DNA from: Companilactobacillus kedongensis
Lineage (GTDB): Bacteria > Bacillota > Bacilli > Lactobacillales > Lactobacillaceae
Assembly: GCF_003946625.1 (NCBI RefSeq)
Contig: NZ_RHOR01000006.1
Coordinates: forward strand, 52,486 to 116,485
Reading direction: 5' to 3'
DNA length: 64,000 nucleotides
Shown: positions 58,247-64,000 of the stretch, piece by piece
Layout of the letters: each line of letters opens with the position of its first letter
How positions within the stretch are numbered: the first letter of the stretch is position 1
Position numbers and translations under genes: made by a program
The notes under the pieces: generated by a model
What the model was told of the DNA's origin: nothing
The model's input: only the letters and a program-made list of their open reading frames with translations
Database searches by the model: none

Positions 58247-59434
58247 ATGGCCCATATTTTAGTATTAGGTGCAGGTTACGGTGGATTAAAGGCTGCTCGA
58301 GATCTGGCTAAAACTACTCCATCAGATACACAGATAGATTTAGTAGATAAAAATGAAAAGCATGTAGAAAAAACAGCGTTACACATGATTGCTGCTGGTA
58401 CAAGTAGAGCAGATGCCGTTAGTTTCGACGTTCGTTCTGTTCTTCCTTCCAACGTCAACTTTATCAAGGCTACAGTTAAAAATGTAGATCTTGATAATAA
58501 ATCAGTTAGTTTCGAAGATCACGATGATATTTCTTACGACTACGTAATCGTAGCCTTAGGATTCAGATCTGAAGACTTCGGACTTGAAGGTGCTAGCGAA
58601 AATGCTCTTATTCTTCAAGATATTGAAACAGCTGAAAATATCTATAATAAGATCAATGAAAATATCGCTAACTATAAGGAATCACAAGATGAAGCTGATC
58701 TAAGTATCGTTGTCTGTGGTGCTGGATTTACTGGTGTTGAGATTTTAGGTGAATTAATTGATACAGCCAAGATCCTCAAAGCAAAATACGGCGTTCCTGA
58801 AATTAAAGTTACATGTCTAGAAATGGCAACACATATTCTACCAATGTTCGATGAAGAGCTTGCTGCTTATGCTGTTTCATATCTAGAAAAACATGGTATC
58901 AAGATTTTAACAGGTGCCAAGATTACTAAGATCGAAAAAGACGGCGTTATCTACATGGATGGTGAAGAAGAAAAACGTGTTGACGGAAATACTATCATCT
59001 GGACTGTTGGTGTCAGTGGTAGTGACGTTATCAAGGATTCTGGTCTTGAAGCTAGAAGAAACCGTGTTATGACAACTGCCTTTCTAAACCTTGAAGATCA
59101 CCCTGAAGCATTCTTTATTGGTGATGATTCAGCCATGATCCCTGAAGGTGAAGAACGTCCACTTCCAACAACTGGTCAATTGGCTATTGCTGAAGGTACA
59201 GGTGCAGCATTTAATGTTGCTGCTTCGATCAACGGCAAGGATCTTAAGAAGTTTGTTTACCACTCACTTGGTACAATTGCTTCATTAGGTCAAAACCATG
59301 GTATTGCTGAAATTACAGATAAGAAGTTGAAATTCAAGGGCTTCCCTGCTTCACTTCTAAAACGTGGTTCAGCGGACAGAAGTATCTACGAAGTTGCCGG
59401 AATCAAAACAGCTATCAAAAAAGGTACAATTTAA
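58247..59434 (+). CDS. ndh: Type II NADH:quinone oxidoreductase
   Basis: A 395-residue flavoprotein with the FAD-binding HILVLGAGYGGLKAARDL (2-19), an NAD-binding SIVVCGAGFTGVEILGEL (about 158-175), FFIGDDSAM and the C-terminal membrane-associated part. It passes electrons from NADH to menaquinone without pumping protons. Together with MenA, the prenyl synthase and cytochrome bd in this window it completes a short respiratory chain. GAAGGAG precedes the ATG. Confidence 0.92.
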   Translation: MAHILVLGAGYGGLKAARDLAKTTPSDTQIDLVDKNEKHVEKTALHMIAAGTSRADAVSFDVRSVLPSNVNFIKATVKNVDLDNKSVSFEDHDDISYDYVIVALGFRSEDFGLEGASENALILQDIETAENIYNKINENIANYKESQDEADLSIVVCGAGFTGVEILGELIDTAKILKAKYGVPEIKVTCLEMATHILPMFDEELAAYAVSYLEKHGIKILTGAKITKIEKDGVIYMDGEEEKRVDGNTIIWTVGVSGSDVIKDSGLEARRNRVMTTAFLNLEDHPEAFFIGDDSAMIPEGEERPLPTTGQLAIAEGTGAAFNVAASINGKDLKKFVYHSLGTIASLGQNHGIAEITDKKLKFKGFPASLLKRGSADRSIYEVAGIKTAIKKGTI

Positions 59435-59451
59435 AAATTTTGATCATTAAT

Positions 59452-59497
59452 AAAGAGAGCTATGAAAATCCGATTTTGGATTATCAGAGCTCTCTTT
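59452..59497 (+). terminator. Terminator of ndh
   Basis: Ten-bp outer stem AAAGAGAGCT / AGCTCTCTTT (59452-59461, 59488-59497) with an inner AATCC/GGATT stem, followed by TTATTTTTC. Confidence 0.85.
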
Positions 59498-59507
59498 TAT
59501 TTTTCAC

Positions 59508-59608
59508 AAAAAAATAGCCCTGCGCATAACGCAGAGCTAAGTTGATGAGGTGCGGCGACCTTCCGAACGTTTTCACGCCGATCGCGTACCCTCATCTGGT
59601 TTGGCACC
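59508..59608 (-). ncRNA. Candidate stand-alone small RNA between amt and ndh
   Basis: On the minus strand a good promoter (TTGACT at 59644-59639, 18 bases, GATACT at 59620-59615) overlaps the end of amt. About 100 bases follow and finish in a strong terminator (10-bp stem 59539-59530 / 59524-59515, then seven U). Between them GATGAGG/CCTCATC (59596-59590, 59550-59544), GCGATC/GGTCGC (59585-59580, 59560-59555) and a CGT-GAAA-ACG tetraloop hairpin (59577-59568) nest. The odd pair in two separate stems is G-U on the minus strand and C-A on the plus strand, which supports minus-strand RNA. It matches no RNA family I recognise. Confidence 0.6.
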
Positions 59609-59635
59609 ACAAGTAGTATCGCATTTTACATTACC

Positions 59636-60826
59636 TTAAGTCAATTTAATATGTCTTAACTCATCCATTTCTGGACTGTAAACATCATCTTTCATAAATC
59701 TTTTCAATCCAGTTACGATCAAACAATTTAACGTTACAACGAAAAAGATTGTAAATAAAACACCTAATATCTGAACGAATAATAATCTAAAACCACCACC
59801 AACTAATAGTCCACCATTGATCACGCTAGGATTTACTGTTTTAGTAGCAAATAATCCTGTTGCCAGTGAACCGATAATACCGCTAACACCGTGAGAACCG
59901 AAGATATCTAAGTAGTCGTTGATATGTAGTTTATATTTCAAATCGTTCATAAAATAATAGCTCCCTAGAGCTGAAATAATTCCAATAATAAATGAGGATG
60001 CTATCGTTACGTACCCTGCTCCCGGTGTCACACCGACTAGTCCACAAACAGTACCCGTACAAATGCCGCTAAGAGTTATTTTCCCTTTATACGTATTCTC
60101 CAAGGTTATCCATGTTAACATGGCTGACAGAGGCGCTACGGTCGTTGTAAGGAATGCTTGGATTGCTTGAGCATTCAAAGCTAACGCGCTCCCTGCATTA
60201 AATCCATACCAACCGATCCACAGTAGTGACGTACCAAAGAGGATCCAAAACGAGTTACCTCTGACTTGGCCAGCAGGTTTATATGGCTTCAACAAAAAAT
60301 TCGACAAAACTAAAGCTGTAATACCAGCATCAATATGAATAACTGTCCCACCGGCAAAATCCAAAACTCCCATCTTAGCTAAAAATCCATTGCTTGACCA
60401 GACCATATGAACTAATGGGTAATAAACCAACAATGACCATAAAATAATAAATCCAATCACGAATTTGATCCTAGTTCGATTGGCAATCGCACCTATGAAC
60501 AATGCTGGTGTCAAAATCGCAAACATCATTTGAAAAAGGATCACAATTGCTGTTGGTAATTTTGTTTGTCCAAAAAGTGCTGTAAGGCTCACACCTGATA
60601 AAAATAAATGGTTCAAATTACCAATTATTCCAAGATGATCTCCCTCAAATGAGGCTGAATATCCAATTAAGATCCACATCAATCCAGCTAGACCAAACAT
60701 TAAAAAGCTATCAAATAAAATTCTAGAAATGTCCTTCTTAGGAACAAACCCACCATAGAATACAGCAATTCCTGGCGTCATAACCCAGACTAACAAAGTG
60801 GCTAGAATCATAAATACAATACTCAT
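59636..60826 (-). CDS. amt: Ammonium transporter (Amt/MEP family)
   Basis: The 396-residue protein has about eleven membrane helices. The conserved pore region reads FAGGTVIHIDAGITAL (first twin His, about H166) and DIFGSHGVSGIIGSLATG (second His, about H313). It starts MSIVFMILATLLVWVMTPG; the ATG at 60826 is better spaced from GGCGGGG than the ATG at 60832. No glnK gene adjoins it. It mediates ammonium uptake. Confidence 0.93.
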   Translation of the reverse strand: MSIVFMILATLLVWVMTPGIAVFYGGFVPKKDISRILFDSFLMFGLAGLMWILIGYSASFEGDHLGIIGNLNHLFLSGVSLTALFGQTKLPTAIVILFQMMFAILTPALFIGAIANRTRIKFVIGFIILWSLLVYYPLVHMVWSSNGFLAKMGVLDFAGGTVIHIDAGITALVLSNFLLKPYKPAGQVRGNSFWILFGTSLLWIGWYGFNAGSALALNAQAIQAFLTTTVAPLSAMLTWITLENTYKGKITLSGICTGTVCGLVGVTPGAGYVTIASSFIIGIISALGSYYFMNDLKYKLHINDYLDIFGSHGVSGIIGSLATGLFATKTVNPSVINGGLLVGGGFRLLFVQILGVLFTIFFVVTLNCLIVTGLKRFMKDDVYSPEMDELRHIKLT

Positions 60827-60940
60827 AGACATCCCCGCCTTTTTATTTAATGTTCACGATTGTACTTCTTTTTTTTCAACAGGTATACCAATTTAACTTA
60901 CTTAATTAAAATTTATTTAATTTTACAGTATTCGTATAAG

Positions 60941-60969
60941 TTGTTTAAACATTAAATAAGTATTATCAT
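60941..60969 (+). promoter_or_regulatory. Probable promoter of the DUF1003-kup unit
   Basis: TTGTTT (60941-60946) and TATCAT (60964-60969) with 17-base spacing; the GGAGG of the DUF1003 gene follows about 20 bases later. Confidence 0.5.
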
Positions 60970-61001
60970 CTATGTAAATTTAGGGTCAGGAGGTTAGAAA
61001 A

Positions 61002-61766
61002 ATGACAGTCAGAAAGAATCAAGTCTGTGTTATTTGTAATAACCGTTTTTCCGTTACTGAAGGTCTCTTTATCAGAGATCTCAATCAAAATATTAAAATT
61101 TCCATTCATGAAAGAAACCCTGACGCAAAAAATTCATCTTTCATCTGTTTAAAAGATATTCAAAAAATTCGGCTTGCCCAAATGCAAGATATGATCGACA
61201 AAGACTTGGCTAAAGATCGAATGATGAACGCCGCTTTGCAAAAGGAATTGGCTAAGGATAACTATGTCACTAGAAATATCAACGAAACGATGCACGGAAA
61301 ACTGACTAAAGGACAGCGTTTGGCTGATATAGTAGCCAGATTTGGCGGAAGCTGGGGGTTTATTATCACATTTGTAGTAATTCTCGTAGTTTGGATGGGA
61401 ATAAATGTATCGCATTTTCTGGGCGTCAACTTTGACCCTTATCCGTTCATTCTTTTAAATTTATTTCTCAGTTGTATCGCCGCTATACAAGCACCGATTA
61501 TTATGATGAGCCAAAATCGTCAAGCTGACCGTGACCGTTTTGATGCTGAAAATGATTATCGGACCAACACCAAATCAGAAATGGAAATTAGAATTCTGCA
61601 CGAAAAAATCGACCAAATGAACGAAGTCCAGTGGCCGCATATTTTGGAAATTCAGAAGATGCAAATTTCTATTTTGAGTGAACTCGAAAATGAGATTCAA
61701 AACTTAAAAGACGAACAGAAACGTCCAACATCAAGAAAACGTCATCCTACTAAACAAGATTTCTAG
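61002..61766 (+). CDS. DUF1003 domain-containing membrane protein
   Basis: The 254-residue protein has a CxxC start (CVICNNRF, C9 and C12), then the DUF1003 core: GQRLADIVARFGGSWGFIITF, WMGINV, and PYPFILLNLFLSCIAAIQAPIIMMSQNRQADRDR with two membrane helices (about 120-140 and 148-170). The C-terminal part is a coiled coil with a basic tail. DUF1003 proteins have no proven function and often sit near cation transport genes; here kup follows after 21 bases. GGAGG precedes the ATG. Confidence 0.9.
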   Translation: MTVRKNQVCVICNNRFSVTEGLFIRDLNQNIKISIHERNPDAKNSSFICLKDIQKIRLAQMQDMIDKDLAKDRMMNAALQKELAKDNYVTRNINETMHGKLTKGQRLADIVARFGGSWGFIITFVVILVVWMGINVSHFLGVNFDPYPFILLNLFLSCIAAIQAPIIMMSQNRQADRDRFDAENDYRTNTKSEMEIRILHEKIDQMNEVQWPHILEIQKMQISILSELENEIQNLKDEQKRPTSRKRHPTKQDF

Positions 61767-61787
61767 TGTTAGGAGGAAAATAAAATT

Positions 61788-63803
61788 ATGATCAGAAAAA
61801 CATCCTCATTTTCTAAAATGGGTATGCTGATAACTTTAGGAATCGTCTATGGCGATATTGGAACATCTCCACTTTACGTAATGAACGCCATTATAAACGA
61901 TGCCGGCAGTCTAAAAGATGCTGTGCCAGAATACATTATCGGCAGTATTTCGTTGATTTTTTGGACCTTAATGCTGATAACAACAATCAAATATGTCCTA
62001 GTCGCTATGCGCGCCGATAATAATCGTGAAGGCGGCATTTTTGCTCTATATGCCCTTGTTAAATCTAGTAAAAAATGGCTACTTATTCCTGCCTTGATCG
62101 GCGGTTCAGCATTACTAGCAGATGGAACCTTAACGCCGGCAGTTACTGTAACTTCAGCTATGGAAGGTATCAAAGGTCAAAAATTCGGTAATCTAAATTT
62201 TTCTAACGATCAATTTGTTATTTTGGCAATCGTATCGGTGATATTGCTGACAATATTTGTGATCCAAAAATTTGGTACTGAAAAAATTGGACGCTCATTT
62301 GGTCCGATCATGTTAATCTGGTTTACTTTTATTGGTTTGATCGGATTAGAAAACATGTTTTCCAACTTATCCGTTCTCAAAGCTTTGTCGCCTTTTTATG
62401 CGATAAAAGTTTTAACTAGCCCCATAAATCACGTCGGCATCTTTATTCTCGGCAGTGTTTTTCTAGCAACTACCGGTGCTGAAGCACTCTACTCTGATAT
62501 GGGACAAGTTGGCAAACACAACATTTATGCCACATGGCCCTTTGTTTGTCTGATGTTAATGCTGAATTATCTAGGACAAGGTGCCTGGGTCATGACACAT
62601 TTTACCGACAGTAAATTCATCGGACTAAATACTGTTAATCCATTCTATGAAATGATCCCATCTGAGTTAAAGATCTTCGCTATTTTAATTGCTACATTGG
62701 CGGCTATCATAGCTTCTCAAGCCTTGATAACAGGCTCTTACACTCTAGTGCAAGAAGCAATTGGTTTAAAAATATTGCCTCGTTTGAAAGTTAAATTTCC
62801 AGGTAAATCAAAGAGTCAGCTCTATATTGGCACTGTAAATTGGATTCTTTGCTTGATCACACTGGGAATCGTTTGGGGATTTAGAACTTCTGAACATATG
62901 GAAGCAGCTTACGGATTAGCAATTACTATAACAATGCTGATGACGACGATCCTTTTGCATCAATTTTTGATCATGAAAAAACATCGCCATTTGGCTACTT
63001 TATTCGTAGTTTTCTTTGTTTCATTAGAGTCATTATTTTTGATTTCTAGTTTAGTTAAATTCATTCATGGTGGCTATATCACCGTTATAATTACTTCAAT
63101 GATCCTCTTGATCATGATCATCTGGTTCTTTGGAAACAAGCGTCGCGATGCCTATATGAACGAAAGTGAGAATGTTTCACTACTTGATTTCATCCCTCAA
63201 CTAGAGTGTTTGAGCCTGGATGAATCAATCCCAATGTATGCCACTAACTTAGTTTATATGCACAACATCACACCTGATTATTCAATGAAGCGTTCGATCA
63301 TTTATTCGATATTAGATCAAGAACCTAAACGGGCCAAAGTTTACTGGTTTATTTCAGTTAATCAAACTGATGTCCCTTACGAGTGCAATTACACCGTCGA
63401 TATGATGCACACTAGAAATGTCGTCAATGTTCAATTGAATCTTGGTTTTAAAAAATCTCAACACGTTAATATCTATATTCGTCAGATCATTAATTCATTA
63501 ATGAACGATGGTGCCATTGATCGACAAGATCCGAGATATTCGATGTTGCCAAATCGACACGTTGGATCTTTCAAATTCATCATTCAAAATCAACAATTTC
63601 AAGATTTGGGAGCACAAGAATATATGCGCAGCCTCGACCGATTTTTGATCGGCGGCAGACTATTGTTGCAGCGGCTGACCATCAGTCCTTCACTGTGGTA
63701 CGGTTTGGAATTCAGTGATGTTGTTGAAGAGAAAGTCCCATTATTTTTGGGCAGTCATGAAGATCCATATTTAGTTTTGAATAAAATTAAAAACAGTAAA
63801 TAG
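61788..63803 (+). CDS. kup: Low-affinity potassium transporter Kup
   Basis: The 671-residue KUP/HAK/KT family protein has the N-terminal signature [21 protein letters not shown] (conserved GDxGTSPLY), then [15 protein letters not shown] and [19 protein letters not shown]. Twelve membrane helices fill about 1-450, and a C-terminal cytoplasmic domain of about 220 residues follows. It is a proton-coupled K+ importer. AGGAGGAAA precedes the ATG. No terminator is evident before the repeat and transposase at the right edge. Confidence 0.95.
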   Translation: MIRKTSSFSKMGMLITLGIVYGDIGTSPLYVMNAIINDAGSLKDAVPEYIIGSISLIFWTLMLITTIKYVLVAMRADNNREGGIFALYALVKSSKKWLLIPALIGGSALLADGTLTPAVTVTSAMEGIKGQKFGNLNFSNDQFVILAIVSVILLTIFVIQKFGTEKIGRSFGPIMLIWFTFIGLIGLENMFSNLSVLKALSPFYAIKVLTSPINHVGIFILGSVFLATTGAEALYSDMGQVGKHNIYATWPFVCLMLMLNYLGQGAWVMTHFTDSKFIGLNTVNPFYEMIPSELKIFAILIATLAAIIASQALITGSYTLVQEAIGLKILPRLKVKFPGKSKSQLYIGTVNWILCLITLGIVWGFRTSEHMEAAYGLAITITMLMTTILLHQFLIMKKHRHLATLFVVFFVSLESLFLISSLVKFIHGGYITVIITSMILLIMIIWFFGNKRRDAYMNESENVSLLDFIPQLECLSLDESIPMYATNLVYMHNITPDYSMKRSIIYSILDQEPKRAKVYWFISVNQTDVPYECNYTVDMMHTRNVVNVQLNLGFKKSQHVNIYIRQIINSLMNDGAIDRQDPRYSMLPNRHVGSFKFIIQNQQFQDLGAQEYMRSLDRFLIGGRLLLQRLTISPSLWYGLEFSDVVEEKVPLFLGSHEDPYLVLNKIKNSK

Positions 63804-63808
63804 TTTAT

Positions 63809-63850
63809 CGTCTCCAGAACTGAGAAAATTCACCTGCTATGAGGACCGTA
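63809..63850 (+). repeat. Partial copy of the CGTCTCCAG dispersed repeat
   Basis: From CGTCTCCAGAACTGA to GAGGACCG this stretch matches the minus-strand right arm of element B (29816 downward) at roughly four of five positions. The opposite arm is missing; the following DNA belongs to a probable insertion sequence, which may have truncated it. Confidence 0.6.
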
Positions 63851-63859
63851 ATGCGTTAA

Positions 63860-63916
63860 TCCCTTTATGGTTGTCAAATGAAATAATATAAATTCATTTG
63901 GTTAACCATGGAGGGA
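63860..63916 (+). promoter_or_regulatory. Hairpin covering the ribosome binding site of the edge transposase
   Basis: CAAATGAA/TTCATTTG (63875-63882, 63893-63900) is extended by ATGGTT/AACCAT (63867-63872, 63904-63909) and TCCC/GGGA (63860-63863, 63913-63916). The right arm includes most of GGAGGG (63910-63915). Insertion sequences commonly hide the transposase start in such a fold when transcribed from outside. Confidence 0.55.
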
Positions 63917-63921
63917 TTTTT

Positions 63922-64000
63922 GTGTCTCTATCTAAATATAGTTTGTCTGATAAATTAAAGATCATTGAAGGATTCAGGGAATCTAACCTTACCAAAACTG
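63922..64000 (+). CDS. Probable transposase, N-terminal end (cut by window edge)
   Basis: A GTG at 63922, six bases after GGAGGG, opens a frame to the window edge. The 26 visible residues (SLSKYSLSDKLKII ... GFRESNLTKT) look like the helix-turn-helix start of an IS3/IS150-type OrfA. The assignment rests on this short stretch, the preceding hairpin and the adjoining truncated repeat. Other DNA-binding proteins are possible. Confidence 0.5.
   Translation, partial: MSLSKYSLSDKLKIIEGFRESNLTKT

Noticed and set aside
59544..59600. Hammerhead ribozyme-like CxGATGA ... GAAA arrangement in the candidate small RNA
   Set aside because: The core has A where the invariant U4 should be, and GAAA closes a tetraloop instead of forming the catalytic core.
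1..64000. CRISPR arrays, tRNA and rRNA genes, prophage modules
   Set aside because: No regularly spaced repeats, cloverleaf genes, rRNA segments or phage gene runs were seen.

Overview
The window looks like the chromosome of a low-GC Gram-positive bacterium of the Lactobacillaceae, most likely Companilactobacillus or a close relative. The pointers are strong AGGAGG-type ribosome binding sites, a lysine-type MurE paired with an aspartate racemase, PepC, DUF1129, DUF951 and DUF3737 proteins, and a heme-dependent cytochrome bd locus without heme synthesis. The genus is an inference from gene content; no rRNA, tRNA or CRISPR array is visible.

Layout. 1-7.3 kb: a cut Xre regulator, a MazG-like pyrophosphohydrolase, a TetR regulator divergent from a DUF1304 protein and a MurJ/SpoVB-type flippase, then two lipoproteins flanking gtrA and a zinc/manganese-type ABC transporter (znuBC-like). 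7.4-12.7 kb: one minus-strand wall operon reading response regulator, histidine kinase, D,D-carboxypeptidase, MurE, aspartate racemase. 13-18 kb: a 41-codon gene, then the minus-strand housekeeping run DUF1129, ychF, DUF951, parB, parA, rsmG. 18.2-21.9 kb: two zinc-ribbon membrane proteins around an SGNH lipoprotein, facing a MerR protein that also has a zinc ribbon. 22-28.6 kb: an EAL protein and deoC, then a complete ECF transporter operon led by a TudS-like putative desulfidase and preceded by a perfect cre match, then pepC.

28.6-39.7 kb: an orphan gatD, a 600-base gap holding two different long inverted-repeat elements, a heterodimeric ABC exporter, DUF3737, a mazEF pair, an amidotransferase with a second ECF S component, proC, a DUF6056 membrane protein and a TipAS-type MerR regulator with a clear operator. 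39.8-55 kb: a ThiD/PdxK kinase, an Asn/Gln/Pro-tailed membrane protein, cydABCD behind an operator-like palindrome, a GT-C glycosyltransferase, a long-chain prenyl synthase, MenA, ackA and a large coiled-coil protein. 55-64 kb: a GtrB-type glycosyltransferase, TetR plus antiporter, type II NADH dehydrogenase, a candidate stand-alone small RNA, an ammonium transporter, DUF1003, Kup and the start of a probable transposase.

Two themes recur. Envelope building: flippase, GtrA/GtrB/GT-C proteins, MurE, racemase, DacA, GatD. A short aerobic electron chain: Ndh to menaquinone (prenyl synthase plus MenA) to cytochrome bd, with ackA nearby. The observations most worth following are the cre-controlled TudS-ECF operon, the candidate small RNA at 59508-59608, the inverted-repeat elements near 29.3-29.8 kb with scattered remnants, and the zinc-ribbon/SGNH cluster.
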